Positions 24,960 through 33,946 of a stretch of 64,000 nt of DNA are shown piece by piece; the stretch's first letter is position 1, and each line of letters begins with the position of its first letter. The translations under genes and the position numbers were made by a program. The DNA is from Flavobacterium sp. HBTb2-11-1 (GTDB taxonomy: Bacteria; Bacteroidota; Bacteroidia; Flavobacteriales; Flavobacteriaceae). The notes under the pieces are model-generated. The model did no database searches and was not told where the DNA came from. It saw nothing but the letters and a program-made list of their open reading frames with translations. Location: the NCBI RefSeq assembly GCF_009826975.1, contig NZ_WUMO01000009.1:1-64000 (forward strand), given 5' to 3'.

Positions 24960-25074
24960 ATGTGAGAATATTTATTTATGCCAACATTAAATTCTATAAA
25001 ATCAATAGAAAATTGTGTAATTCTAGAAAAGAACTCAAAAGTATCTTTGAATACAACTTAAAAAGAAACAAATT

Positions 25075-25548
25075 ATGAGCCCAAATATCGGAATCACACC
25101 GAAAAACTTAAAAAAAAGCGCTTCTATATTAGCCACGATTTTATCAAACGAAATGACTTTGTATGTAAAAACACGAAAATTTCATTGGAACATTTCTGGA
25201 AATAGTTTTATGGAACTGCATAAATTGTTTGAAGAGCAATACCGCATTCTTGAAGCCCAAATTGATGAAGTTGCAGAGCGCATTAATCAGTTGGGAGAAA
25301 AAACAATCGGGACAATGAAGGAGTTTATAGACAATTCTACTCTTAAAGAATCTCCAAAAGAATATGCTTCTCAAAAAAATATGCTTTCTGAACTTTTAGA
25401 AAACCACGAACAGCTGGTTACTGAATTTAGAAGCTACATTCCGATTTTTGAAAACGAAACTAACGATGCTGGTTCTGCAGATTTTGTTACAGGATTGCTG
25501 CAAGAACATGAAAAAATGGCTTGGATTCTTCGAAGATATCAAGTGTAA
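25075..25548 (+). CDS. dps: Dps-like ferritin, DNA-protection protein
   Basis: This 157-residue four-helix protein carries the ferroxidase residues of the Dps family: TRKFHWNISG on the first helix, and LFEEQYRILEAQIDEVAERI on the second. It stores iron and removes peroxide in the cytoplasm, protecting DNA. It is followed by csbD, another stress gene, and opens a cluster of stress and envelope genes to 31.7 kb. Confidence 0.92.
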   Translation: MSPNIGITPKNLKKSASILATILSNEMTLYVKTRKFHWNISGNSFMELHKLFEEQYRILEAQIDEVAERINQLGEKTIGTMKEFIDNSTLKESPKEYASQKNMLSELLENHEQLVTEFRSYIPIFENETNDAGSADFVTGLLQEHEKMAWILRRYQV

Positions 25549-25688
25549 TCGTTTATGGTTAATGTATAATTGACACTTTAATCAAGGATTGAAGTGAAAA
25601 TTATGCAACAGTCAGAAAAATAAATGTAACAACAGGCTAATAGAAAATTTGCAATTTTACAATACAATACAAAACTAAAAGAGACATC

Positions 25689-25874
25689 ATGAATACGACC
25701 GAGATAAAAGGAAACTGGAACGAGTTGAAAGGAAAACTAAAGCAAAAATATGCTGAATTAACAGATGACGATTTGATGTTTGCTGAAGGAAAAGAAGACG
25801 AAATGTACGGAAGACTTCAGCAGAAACTGGGAAAAACAAAAGAGGAATTTCATCAAATACTGTCAGAATTGTAA
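25689..25874 (+). CDS. CsbD-family stress protein
   Basis: The 61-residue protein shows the CsbD signature GNWNELKGKLKQKYAELTDD followed by a helical tail GRLQQKLGKTKEEF. The family is induced by general stress in many bacteria, with unknown biochemical role. A perfect terminator (25896-25933) follows. Confidence 0.9.
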   Translation: MNTTEIKGNWNELKGKLKQKYAELTDDDLMFAEGKEDEMYGRLQQKLGKTKEEFHQILSEL

Positions 25875-25895
25875 TCCTTGCAACTCAATCAGGGA

Positions 25896-25933
25896 AATAC
25901 CGTCTAGTACAAAATATTAGACGGTATTTTTTT
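25896..25933 (+). terminator. Terminator of the CsbD gene
   Basis: AATACCGTCTA pairs with TAGACGGTATT, followed by seven T residues. Confidence 0.9.
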
Positions 25934-26031
25934 GAAAATTTTATTTTAAAATCACATTTACTTGTAATTCTATATCATTTAAAAGCAAAAACACCAAATA
26001 AAATAAGTATCTTTAACCAAATTTCTATAAA

Positions 26032-26583
26032 ATGAAACTATTTATAAAGTTCGACATTAATACCATTTGCTCTCTTTATTTAAAACAAAATCTGGAACAA
26101 AACAATGTAAATTTTACTACTCTAGGTTTTGGCGAAATTGAGATTGAAGACAATCTGGATGCCGAAGCTTTGGAGAATTTAAAAACTAAATTGGCTCCAT
26201 GCGGTTTTGAAGTAGTTGAAAATCAAAAAAGTGTATTAGTACAAAAAATAAAAGATGCTATTATTGAACTTGTATTTATGGATGATAACAATAATTACAA
26301 AAGTTCTGTATTTTTGGCAGAAAAACTAAATCACAGTTACGGATATTTATCGAATGTTTTCTCAGAAGTAACGTATTCTTCTATAGAAAACTTTATCATT
26401 TTACAGAAAATCGAAAGAGCAAAACAATTGATTATTATCAACGAAATGAGTTTGACCGAAATTGCTTTTTTACTCAACTACTCGAGTGTGGCGCATTTGA
26501 GTACGCAGTTTAAAAACACAACCGGAATTACTCCGTCTGCTTTTCAGAGAATTATTAAGAAACGAAGAGAAAATTTAAAATAA
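26032..26583 (+). CDS. Small AraC-type regulator with a ferredoxin-fold-like N-terminus
   Basis: The protein has 183 residues. The C-terminal half has the AraC double HTH: YGYLSNVFSEVTYSSIENFI, then SLTEIAFLLNYSSVAHLSTQ and FKNTTGITPSAF. The first 70 residues alternate strands and helices as in metal-binding (HMA-like) domains, but lack the CxxC motif; they may sense something else. It is followed after 21 bp by a response regulator and then a histidine kinase, so it probably acts with this pair. Confidence 0.82.
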   Translation: MKLFIKFDINTICSLYLKQNLEQNNVNFTTLGFGEIEIEDNLDAEALENLKTKLAPCGFEVVENQKSVLVQKIKDAIIELVFMDDNNNYKSSVFLAEKLNHSYGYLSNVFSEVTYSSIENFIILQKIERAKQLIIINEMSLTEIAFLLNYSSVAHLSTQFKNTTGITPSAFQRIIKKRRENLK

Positions 26584-26604
26584 AACCCAAATACCACATT
26601 AAAA

Positions 26605-27054
26605 ATGCAAAAAAACGCATTACACATTTTATTGGCCGATGATGATGAAGATGACCGTCTTTTCTTTAAAGATGCATTTGAAGAAATAAAGATACAAACA
26701 AATGTAAGTTTTGTTCATGACGGTATGCAACTTATGGATCATTTAATGAACCCAGACAATAAACTTCCAGATATTTTGTTTCTAGATTTAAACATGCCTA
26801 AGAAAACAGGTAAAGAGTGTTTAATTGAAATCAAAAAAACGGATCATTTAAAAGATATAATTATTGCCATTTACTCCACGTCTTCCTCTGAAGAAGATAT
26901 CGAAGATACCTTTATTCAAGGAGCCAATATTTACATCAAAAAGCCAAGCGATTTCAATACGCTCAAAAAAATAATTAATGAGGTTGTGACTGTAAACTGG
27001 CATTATCATACTTCTGGTTTAAACCGTGATAATTTCTTGTTGCGACTAAAATAA
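26605..27054 (+). CDS. Single-domain response regulator
   Basis: The 149 residues form one receiver domain without an output domain. The acidic pocket is at DDDEDD, the phospho-acceptor Asp is in ILFLDLNMPKKTG, a switch Ser/Thr lies in IYSTSSSEED, and the conserved Lys is in IYIKKPSDF. This class usually mediates protein-protein signalling. It lies 13 bp before the sensor kinase gene, which is its likely partner. Confidence 0.93.
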   Translation: MQKNALHILLADDDEDDRLFFKDAFEEIKIQTNVSFVHDGMQLMDHLMNPDNKLPDILFLDLNMPKKTGKECLIEIKKTDHLKDIIIAIYSTSSSEEDIEDTFIQGANIYIKKPSDFNTLKKIINEVVTVNWHYHTSGLNRDNFLLRLK

Positions 27055-27067
27055 AAGCATACCAACA

Positions 27068-28855
27068 ATGAAGTGGATACCAAATTTTAATTCTTCAAAC
27101 TCTTTGAGAGTTATTTTTGTAATCGCAGTTTTCATTCTGTTATTTCTTTCTTCAATTGCTTACAAACATAATCAGGACTTGAACGAATCGAGCAAACTGG
27201 TTATGCATGCTTACGAAATCAACATACAGCTCGAACGATTAATGTCGGCTATTAAAGATGCAGAAACGGGTCAGCGCGGGTACATCATTACCCGCAATGC
27301 CCGTTTTTTAACTCCCTATATTTATTCTCGCGACAAGGTAAATACTTCATTTATTACCTTAAAAAAACTAACTGCTGATAATCCTAAGCAGCAGGAAAAC
27401 CTTCAGAAACTCTTCAAGCTCATTACCCAACGTTTTATTTCTTTTGAAAACTGTTTAAAATACAGCGATCCTAAAACATACGATAAAAGAAAACTGGACA
27501 ATCATATGTTTGGCGGAAGAATCTTAATGGAAAATATCCGTTTTAAGGTTGACGAAATGAACGATATCGAGAAAGATTTCTTAAAGAAACGACTTAAAAT
27601 TTACGACTCCGAAATCTCTTTGAGTCCGCTGTTTTCGATTTCATTATTCTTGGTGGCTTTGAGTTTTATTTTATTGGCTTACCGCCAAATTAGCCGCGAT
27701 TTTGAACGTTTGAAAGTATTCAATAAAAAACTTCTTATTTCTAGCGGTTTAATTTCTGAATCTGAAAACATCGGTAAATTCAGCACTTGGCAATGGGATT
27801 TGGATTCTGATAAAATTGATTTTTCAGACAACCAATTCCGTTTATTAGGTCTTGAGCCAAAATCTTTTGCTCCTAACAAAGCAACACTTATCAAATATGT
27901 TCACCCGGACGACAAAGAATCTGTTGCCAAGGCAATAGACGAAATTGTAGAAAAGAAACATCTTCCGTTTGTATATTATAAAATTGTGCGTCCAGATTTT
28001 GAAGTTCGTTATTTTAAGACAACGGGAAAATTGGTGACCGATCAGCAAGGCAGTAAAATTTTGCTGGGAATCAATTTTGATATTACAGACGAGCACCTTC
28101 TAAATATCGAACTTCAGGAACGAAATAAGGAACTGGAAAAAAGCAACAAAGAACTAGCTTCTTTCAACCATGTGGCAAGCCACGACTTACAGGAACCTCT
28201 TAGAAAAATACAAACTTTCATTTCGAGAGTTTCGAGTGCCGACAAAGAAGTTATGTCTGAAAGCGGTAAAAATTACATTACCAAAATAGAAAGTTCGGCA
28301 AAAAGAATGCGTGTTTTAATAGACGATCTTCTTTTATTTTCAAGAACCAATACGACCAAAAAGGAATTCATCAAAATGAATCTGAATGAACTTTTGGATA
28401 ATGCCGAATCTGAGTTGGGTGAAGTAATTGAAGAAAAGAAAGCTACGATTCAGCGTATTGGCAAACTTCCGAAGCTTTCTGTTATTCCGTATCAGATCGA
28501 ACAGCTGTTCATTAATTTAATTGGAAATTCATTAAAATACAGCCAGCCCGATGTAAATCCTGAAATTTCTATTTCGAGCGAAAAAGTAAATTCTGCCGAT
28601 TATCCAGAAATATTAGAACAGTCTATAAAGAAGTACCACAAAATTACTTTTACAGACAACGGAATGGGATTCGATCCGCAGTTTAAAGAAACTATTTTTA
28701 TTCTTTTTCAGCGTCTTCATTCCAAAACAGATTATCCAGGAACCGGAATCGGATTGGCGATCTGCAAGAAGATTGTCGAAAACCATAAAGGCTATATCAC
28801 AGCCGATAGTATTTTAGGAAAAGGCTCAGTGTTTACAGTGTTTCTACCCGATTAA
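27068..28855 (+). CDS. Membrane sensor histidine kinase with CHASE3 and PAS domains
   Basis: The protein has 595 residues. A first transmembrane helix (about 13-32) leads into a CHASE3 sensor domain (SAIKDAETGQRGYIITRN), closed by a second helix near 185-205. A PAS domain follows (STWQWDLDSDKIDFSDNQF ... YVHPDD), then a HisKA domain with the phosphorylated His in VASHDLQEPLRKI and an HATPase domain. Its N, G1 and G2 boxes are visible as FINLIGNSLKY, DNGMGFDP and GTGIGLAICKKIV. It should phosphorylate the response regulator encoded just upstream. A strong terminator ends the three-gene unit. Confidence 0.93.
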   Translation: MKWIPNFNSSNSLRVIFVIAVFILLFLSSIAYKHNQDLNESSKLVMHAYEINIQLERLMSAIKDAETGQRGYIITRNARFLTPYIYSRDKVNTSFITLKKLTADNPKQQENLQKLFKLITQRFISFENCLKYSDPKTYDKRKLDNHMFGGRILMENIRFKVDEMNDIEKDFLKKRLKIYDSEISLSPLFSISLFLVALSFILLAYRQISRDFERLKVFNKKLLISSGLISESENIGKFSTWQWDLDSDKIDFSDNQFRLLGLEPKSFAPNKATLIKYVHPDDKESVAKAIDEIVEKKHLPFVYYKIVRPDFEVRYFKTTGKLVTDQQGSKILLGINFDITDEHLLNIELQERNKELEKSNKELASFNHVASHDLQEPLRKIQTFISRVSSADKEVMSESGKNYITKIESSAKRMRVLIDDLLLFSRTNTTKKEFIKMNLNELLDNAESELGEVIEEKKATIQRIGKLPKLSVIPYQIEQLFINLIGNSLKYSQPDVNPEISISSEKVNSADYPEILEQSIKKYHKITFTDNGMGFDPQFKETIFILFQRLHSKTDYPGTGIGLAICKKIVENHKGYITADSILGKGSVFTVFLPD

Positions 28856-28875
28856 ACCTCATTAAAAAAACACAT

Positions 28876-28926
28876 AAAAAACGTTATATAAATCCACTAT
28901 GGGAATTATATAACGTTTCTTTTTTA
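28876..28926 (+). terminator. Terminator of the sensor-kinase operon
   Basis: AAACGTTATATAA pairs with TTATATAACGTTT and is followed by CTTTTTT. Confidence 0.9.
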
Positions 28927-28989
28927 TGCTGTAAAGTAAAATCTTTCATTCGTTAGCATCTTTGTAATGTAATACTTTAGGAAGTAATA

Positions 28990-29559
28990 ATGAAAGCAAT
29001 TCCCTCTTTAAAGGCTGCATATTTTAGAGTCTTTTTCTTATTCGTATTAGTACTATGCGCGACGTCTTGCAGAAAAATTAATCCGATTGAAAACAATTTT
29101 AAAAATCAAGCTTTTGCAAAAAATGACAGAGAAGAAACAGAAGTCTTCTTTTTTATTTCGACGGCGAATATTAGCAAATCAATTATTTCTAAAAGTCAAA
29201 TTGCACAGAAAAAAAGTTCAGATGTTATTGTTCAGGAATTAAGCAAAAGAATTGAAGTTCAAGAAAATCAATTATTGGAAGAGATTACCAAAATGGCGAC
29301 ATCAAAGCTCATTGTCATTACTGAAATAAATGCCACGCACAAACGAGACCTGTACAACCTTATTGATGCGAGCAGCAATGACTTTAACAATATCTATTTA
29401 GATGCAATGACAGAAGCAATTTGTGACCAGATTGAGTTACTCGAGACAATTTCTAGAGAAACCAACGATAAAGAAATTCTAGAACTGGTACTTCGCTTTT
29501 TGCCACAACAATACAGACTCTTACGAGAGACTGAACGAATAAAAAAACAAAATGAATAA
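28990..29559 (+). CDS. DUF4142-like lipoprotein
   Basis: The 189 residues include a lipobox CATSC (Cys at about 26). The helical mature domain fits the ferritin-like DUF4142 family: EVFFFISTANISKSIISKSQIAQ, then IVQELSKRIEVQENQLLEEI and the C-terminal QYRLLRETE. The biochemical role of this periplasmic family is unknown. A promoter-like CATCTTTG lies about 35 bp upstream. It starts a run of small envelope genes that reaches 31.7 kb. Confidence 0.78.
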   Translation: MKAIPSLKAAYFRVFFLFVLVLCATSCRKINPIENNFKNQAFAKNDREETEVFFFISTANISKSIISKSQIAQKKSSDVIVQELSKRIEVQENQLLEEITKMATSKLIVITEINATHKRDLYNLIDASSNDFNNIYLDAMTEAICDQIELLETISRETNDKEILELVLRFLPQQYRLLRETERIKKQNE

Positions 29560-29596
29560 ATGCCTAATTAATTATCTATTAACTAAATTTTTAACT

Positions 29597-30244
29597 ATGA
29601 AATTACAAGCCAAATTTTTATGCGCCTTAACACTTTTTTTAACAGCATCATTCGGAATGCTGCACGCTCAGGACAATAATGTAAATACCGAGTTCGGTGT
29701 AAAAGGAGGATTCAACATGTCCAACCTATATGGTAGCGGAGATGATGTAGATGACAACAATATTTTATACGGATTTAATGCTGGGGTTTACGCCACACTT
29801 CCTATCTCAGATTTTGTTGCCATCCAGCCAGAGCTTTTGTTTACCACAAAAGGAGCGGAATTAGAATATAGCAATGCTTTTGCAAGCGGAAACACAAAAT
29901 TTAAACTAAACTATATCGAACTTCCACTTTTAGTGAGAGTAAACGTAACCAAAAATTTTAATATTCACGCGGGTGGTTACGCATCGTATTTAGTAAGCTC
30001 TAAGGTAACTGGAGATGGAACTTTCGATTTTGATGAAGAAATTGATGCAGATGATCTAGCAAGATTTGATGCCGGTATTTCTGCAGGTATTGGAGTAGAT
30101 TTTAGCCCAATTAGTGTCGGATTACGTTACAATTATGGTTTAACAACTGTTGGTAAAGAAAGAACTATTGCTGGGACAACTTACACAGTGCCAGATGCAA
30201 AAAACAGCAACTTGACCTTATACCTTTCTTATAAGTTAAACTAA
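29597..30244 (+). CDS. PorT-family outer-membrane beta-barrel protein
   Basis: The chosen start MKLQAKFL gives 215 residues with a clean signal peptide ending MLHAQ. An upstream in-frame ATG at 29552 overlaps the previous stop codon and adds nothing signal-like. The mature protein has the alternating beta pattern of small outer-membrane barrels: GVKGGFNMSNLYG, AIQPELLFTTKGAEL, LNYIELPLLVRVN, a GVDFSPISVGLRYNYGL strand and a terminal aromatic-rich strand. It is probably structural or a stress-induced envelope component. Confidence 0.85.
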   Translation: MKLQAKFLCALTLFLTASFGMLHAQDNNVNTEFGVKGGFNMSNLYGSGDDVDDNNILYGFNAGVYATLPISDFVAIQPELLFTTKGAELEYSNAFASGNTKFKLNYIELPLLVRVNVTKNFNIHAGGYASYLVSSKVTGDGTFDFDEEIDADDLARFDAGISAGIGVDFSPISVGLRYNYGLTTVGKERTIAGTTYTVPDAKNSNLTLYLSYKLN

Positions 30245-30277
30245 ACAAGAAATTATTAACCGCTAAAATAAAAAACC

Positions 30278-30430
30278 ATGTCAAACTTATTATATACCAT
30301 CGCAGTGATTCTGGTAATACTTTGGGCTCTTGGGTTCTTTGTTTACAGTTTCGGAAGCATTATCCATATTTTGCTCGTAATTGCCATTATTGCCGTATTG
30401 CTTCGCTTAATTAAAGGTCGCGAAGTTTAA
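30278..30430 (+). CDS. Lmo0937-like small membrane peptide
   Basis: A 50-residue product starts at MSNLLYTIAVILVILW. It has two hydrophobic helices (about 4-24 and 28-44) separated by a short YSFGSIIH turn, and ends LIKGREV. This matches the pattern of the Lmo0937 family of stress-associated membrane peptides, often found beside YtxH and CsbD genes, as here. Confidence 0.8.
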   Translation: MSNLLYTIAVILVILWALGFFVYSFGSIIHILLVIAIIAVLLRLIKGREV

Positions 30431-30486
30431 AATCACAACTATTAAATCAACAAATTATTAAATATTAATCCATTAAATTAAATATT

Positions 30487-30771
30487 ATGAAAACTAGTAG
30501 CACAATTTTAGGAATTTTAGGAGCCGCAGCGGCGGGAGCATTCATAGGTGTTTTATTTGCACCAGACAAAGGATCAAACACAAGAAAAAAAATCAAAGAT
30601 AAATCAAGAGATTATGGTGATAACTTGAAATCAAAATTTGATGGCATCGTAAACACAATTACTTCAAACGGTAAAGAAATTATCGAAGAAGGAAAATCTA
30701 AACTTAACCAAGTTAAAGAAGATTACAACACGTTGAAAGACGATGCTAAAACAGTAAAATCAAACTATTAA
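30487..30771 (+). CDS. YtxH-domain protein
   Basis: The 94 residues open with a short hydrophobic, glycine-rich helix (ILGILGAAAAGAFIGVLFAP) and the DKGSNTRKKIKDKS motif of YtxH (general stress protein, gas-vesicle-like). A long amphipathic helix follows. It is membrane-tethered, with the helix in the cytoplasm. It belongs to the envelope-stress run. Confidence 0.9.
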   Translation: MKTSSTILGILGAAAAGAFIGVLFAPDKGSNTRKKIKDKSRDYGDNLKSKFDGIVNTITSNGKEIIEEGKSKLNQVKEDYNTLKDDAKTVKSNY

Positions 30772-30819
30772 TAGCAATCTATTAATTAGTGAAATTTTCA
30801 AACCATAAAACCTTATATC

Positions 30820-31179
30820 ATGGAACCAAATGCAACAACAAACGAGAATTTAAATCTTTATGAAAAAGCAGAAAACTATGCTAAAACAAGTTTAGAATTA
30901 TTAAAACTAAAAACAGTGTGTTCTGTCGCTGATGGTGCTTCATCATTGGCTTCAAAGATTGCGATTGGTATTGTTGTTGCATTTTTTACATTGTTCCTAA
31001 ACATCGGGATTAGTTTATGGATTGGAAAAGAACTTGGAGAGTATTACTACGGCTTTTTTATCATGGCACTATTCTATCTTATTTTAGTGATTGTGGTGGT
31101 AAAATCACACCATAAATTGATAAAAACCCCAATTGGAAATACAATCATCTCCAGCATTCTAAAAGAAACAAAAAACTGA
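30820..31179 (+). CDS. Holin-like (phage holin family / superfamily III) membrane protein
   Basis: The protein has 119 residues with two transmembrane helices (about 50-68 and 78-95) separated by a short GKELGEYYYG loop, and polar termini. It resembles the putative actinobacterial holin-X family. In this non-phage setting, between YtxH and another small envelope gene, it more likely serves membrane stress than lysis. Confidence 0.78.
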   Translation: MEPNATTNENLNLYEKAENYAKTSLELLKLKTVCSVADGASSLASKIAIGIVVAFFTLFLNIGISLWIGKELGEYYYGFFIMALFYLILVIVVVKSHHKLIKTPIGNTIISSILKETKN

Positions 31180-31207
31180 TTTAATTTATTAATAAACATA
31201 AAAGACT

Positions 31208-31585
31208 ATGGAAGCCATTTACAATATTGATCAATTAAATCGAAAAATTGAGGAATTAGAAGTTCGCCAAGATAAAGAATGGTGCGCTATAAAAGACCAT
31301 ATCGACGAAATTAAAGACAATTTAAAGCCGATAAATCTGATTAGAAATACGGTTGAAGAAATCAACGAAACGGTTGGTTTTAAAAGCCATATCGCGCAAT
31401 CGGCAATCAGTATCGGAATTGGTTATCTGGCCAAAAGATTTATTGTCGGAAAAGGCGATTCGATGTTCAAAGGCGTTTTGGGCTCTCTCGTTCAGCTCAT
31501 TGTCACCAATCTGGTTTCGAAACCTCATCATGAATCTTCTGAAGATGAAGAAGAAGATCCTCAATATGAACCATCAAGAGAGTAA
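31208..31585 (+). CDS. Hypothetical envelope-cluster protein
   Basis: The 125 residues consist of an N-terminal helical region (NRKIEELEVRQDKEWCAIKD), a glycine-containing amphipathic stretch (SAISIGIGYLAKRFI, then GVLGSLVQLIVTNLV), and an acidic tail (ESSEDEEEDPQYEPS). It is the usual companion of YtxH and holin-like genes in Flavobacteria by my recollection, but I know no function. Confidence 0.7.
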   Translation: MEAIYNIDQLNRKIEELEVRQDKEWCAIKDHIDEIKDNLKPINLIRNTVEEINETVGFKSHIAQSAISIGIGYLAKRFIVGKGDSMFKGVLGSLVQLIVTNLVSKPHHESSEDEEEDPQYEPSRE

Positions 31586-31607
31586 TTGTTAACTTAATTT
31601 AATTATT

Positions 31608-31706
31608 ATGGAAAAGCTTAGTGAAATAGTAATAAAAAATGGTGTATACGTTTACTCGAATCTATATAAATGTTTTGAATATACGAGAGTATTTTTAGGA
31701 GTATAG
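31608..31706 (+). CDS. Possible 32-residue peptide at the end of the envelope cluster
   Basis: A short frame starts MEKLSEIVIKNGVYVYS 22 bp after the preceding stop codon. It is too short to judge by composition. Spacing typical of the cluster is the only support. Confidence 0.3.
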   Translation: MEKLSEIVIKNGVYVYSNLYKCFEYTRVFLGV

Positions 31707-31796
31707 TTTTTTTTTTAGCTTCTAAGATGCTAAGACACTAAGTTTCTAAGTTTTAGATTCTTCGAATCTTATTTTATTATTGAAACTCAAAATCAT

Positions 31797-31833
31797 AAAA
31801 AAAACAGCATCACAAAGTGATGCTGTTTTTTTT
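31797..31833. terminator. Bidirectional terminator between the envelope cluster and prfA
   Basis: AAACAGCATCAC pairs perfectly with GTGATGCTGTTT around AAA. It has a T-run on the + side and an A-run on the other, serving both convergent units. Around it are imperfect inverted CTAAGATGCTAAG-type repeats (31720-31760 against 31850-31890). Confidence 0.85.
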
Positions 31834-31895
31834 ATGTGTTAAAGTAAAGCTTAGAAACTTTGTATCTTAATGATCTCAGCATCTAAGAAGTTTCA

Positions 31896-32972
31896 TTAGT
31901 AAACTTCTGAAGCTTCCTTCAATTTCTCCATGTTGTTAACCAACTGAAGCTCAGAAACGATTTTCTGAATATCACCGTTCATGATATTTCCTAAATCATA
32001 AAGCGTTAAACCAATACGGTGATCGGTTACACGTCCTTGCGCGTAGTTGTACGTACGGATTTTTGCCGAACGGTCTCCAGAACTTACCTGAGAACTACGT
32101 TTTTTAGCATCTTCCTCTTGCTTTTTAGCCAATTCCATTTCGTACAAACGAGAACGTAATACCATCAAAGCTTTATCTTTATTCTTGTGCTGCGATTTCT
32201 CATCCTGACATTGCGCCACCAATCCTGTTGGAATGTGCGTTAAACGTACAGCCGATTTCGTAGTATTTACCGACTGACCTCCAGGTCCAGACGAACAGAA
32301 GAAATCTACACGAACATCGTTCATATCTACCTGAACATCAAACTCCTCAGCTTCTGGCAAAACCATAACCGTTGCAGCCGATGTGTGCACACGACCTTGA
32401 GTTTCTGTCTGCGGAACACGCTGTACACGGTGAACACCCGCTTCAAACTTCAAAGTTCCGTATACATCTTCTCCTGTAACTTCAAAAATAATCTCTTTGA
32501 AACCTCCAGAAGTACCCTCGTTCATATCTACTACAGATGATCTCCATCCCATAGACTCGCAATATTTCGTGTACATTCTAAACAAGTCACCAGCAAAAAT
32601 ACTCGCTTCGTCCCCACCCGTTCCGGCGCGGATCTCCACCATAACGTTTTTCGCGTCTTCAGGATCTTTAGGAATAAGCATAAATTTGATTTCCTCCTCC
32701 AATTCTGGCAGACGTTCTTTTGCTTCATCCAATTGCATTTTGGCCATTTCCACCATTTCAGCATCGCTTCCGTCAGCAATAATTTCGTTTGCTTCGTCGA
32801 TGTTTGCTAAAACTATGATGTACTCTTCTCTCTTTTCAACAAGCGCTTTTATCCCTTTATATTCTTGGTTAAGCTGCTTATAACGTTTTTGATCAGAAAT
32901 AACATCCGGCTGAATAATCAAATCCGAAATCTCATCGAAACGCTGCTTTACATATTGAAGTCTATCTAACAT
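31896..32972 (-). CDS. prfA: Peptide chain release factor 1
   Basis: The 358 residues match class I release factors. The catalytic GPGGQSVNTTKSAVRLTH loop (GGQ) is present. The stop-codon-recognition region near GVHRVQRVPQTETQGRVHTS is also intact. The C-terminal KIRTYNYAQGRVTDHRIGLT closes domain 2/4. It terminates translation at UAA and UAG in the cytoplasm. Confidence 0.96.
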   Translation of the reverse strand: MLDRLQYVKQRFDEISDLIIQPDVISDQKRYKQLNQEYKGIKALVEKREEYIIVLANIDEANEIIADGSDAEMVEMAKMQLDEAKERLPELEEEIKFMLIPKDPEDAKNVMVEIRAGTGGDEASIFAGDLFRMYTKYCESMGWRSSVVDMNEGTSGGFKEIIFEVTGEDVYGTLKFEAGVHRVQRVPQTETQGRVHTSAATVMVLPEAEEFDVQVDMNDVRVDFFCSSGPGGQSVNTTKSAVRLTHIPTGLVAQCQDEKSQHKNKDKALMVLRSRLYEMELAKKQEEDAKKRSSQVSSGDRSAKIRTYNYAQGRVTDHRIGLTLYDLGNIMNGDIQKIVSELQLVNNMEKLKEASEVY

Positions 32973-33083
32973 TTTCTAATTCCTTTTATTGGACGGCAAA
33001 ATTACAAAATTTTTATCGAAAATTCTAGTGTTCATTTTTTAGGGAATTTAAGTTGAATATTTAGCGGAATTGTAATGATTTTT

Positions 33084-33166
33084 AGGAGCTGTTTCCTGCT
33101 ATCCGCTTTATCTTTTCCTTGCTAAAGAAGCAAGAAAAAGGATGCCGCTACTATCAGGGCTAGGGC
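33084..33166. repeat. Flavobacterial-type conserved intergenic element (GGAGCTGTTTCC ... CAGGGCTAGGGC)
   Basis: The unit begins GGAGCTGTTTCCTGCTATCC, contains a hairpin TTTTCCTTGC / GCAAGAAAAAGGAT, and ends CTACTATCAGGGCTAGGGC. I recall similar units scattered in Flavobacterium genomes with conserved flanks and a variable hairpin, but could not check. Its function is unknown. It occupies the prfA-33267 gap. Confidence 0.5.
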
Positions 33167-33266
33167 TTCAGTTTTCATAATTACGTTTACGGTTTTCCGT
33201 AATGTATTTAGCATTTATGTCCTTAGTTTTGAAAACCATACTAAACTAACAACCATAAATTTTAAA

Positions 33267-33812
33267 ATGAAAAAACTACTCACCACATTCTTGTTTCTTT
33301 TTATAATTACCCTAAATTATTCTCAAAATAATTCTGAAGCTCGCCAATTTATTGAAAATGCAGAAATCACTCAAATAAATAAAGATTGGAATGTAAAAGC
33401 AGAATTCAAATCTGGTATTGATGAAATAGTTTCTTTCTTTCCAATTGAAGTAATTAATTTAAAATCTAATAGAAAAATAAAATCATTACAAGTAGACATG
33501 ACTCTAAAATACCACGGAAATAATGATTTCAAATCTTCATGGATTGATTTAAACGAAGTTGACGAATTTATATTGTTTATTGAACAATATGTTATTCCAA
33601 ACCTTAAAGATAAAACCGAAAAAAATCAATCAACAACATATATTTTTAATTCAAAAGAAATAAGGTTTAGTTTTTATATTCAAAAAAACTCTAGAAGAAT
33701 ATCAATTTATCTAAAAGATAATGGTGTTACAGATTATGGACATTATTTCTGGACAGAAACGCAAGTAGGAAAAATTCCTGAGTTGTTGACGATGTTGAAG
33801 GAAATTAAGTAA
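33267..33812 (+). CDS. Secreted protein of unknown function
   Basis: The protein has 181 residues with a signal peptide ending TLNYSQ. The mature domain alternates strands and helices (SLQVDMTLKYHGNNDFKSSW, then FILFIEQYVIPNLKDK and YIFNSKEIRFSFYIQ). There is no recognised family or catalytic motif. It lies at the edge of the accessory region that follows. Confidence 0.65.
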   Translation: MKKLLTTFLFLFIITLNYSQNNSEARQFIENAEITQINKDWNVKAEFKSGIDEIVSFFPIEVINLKSNRKIKSLQVDMTLKYHGNNDFKSSWIDLNEVDEFILFIEQYVIPNLKDKTEKNQSTTYIFNSKEIRFSFYIQKNSRRISIYLKDNGVTDYGHYFWTETQVGKIPELLTMLKEIK

Positions 33813-33946
33813 ATCTTCTGTTTTTCAAAAAAAATCAGGTGTATTTACTTGGTGCATATTTTACAATAAACACGATTTTTGTTTTTACTATAACTAAACA
33901 TCCTACTTACAAGTCAAATATTTTTATCAATATTAAAAGAAAAAGA

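Noticed and set aside
30820..31179. Prophage remnant suggested by the holin-like gene
   Set aside because: No lysin, portal, capsid, integrase or attachment repeats are near; the neighbours are general-stress genes.
33839..33946. Extended N-terminus of the gene at 33947
   Set aside because: The extra 36 residues are hydrophobic and AT-derived, and the downstream ATG begins a sensible polar start.
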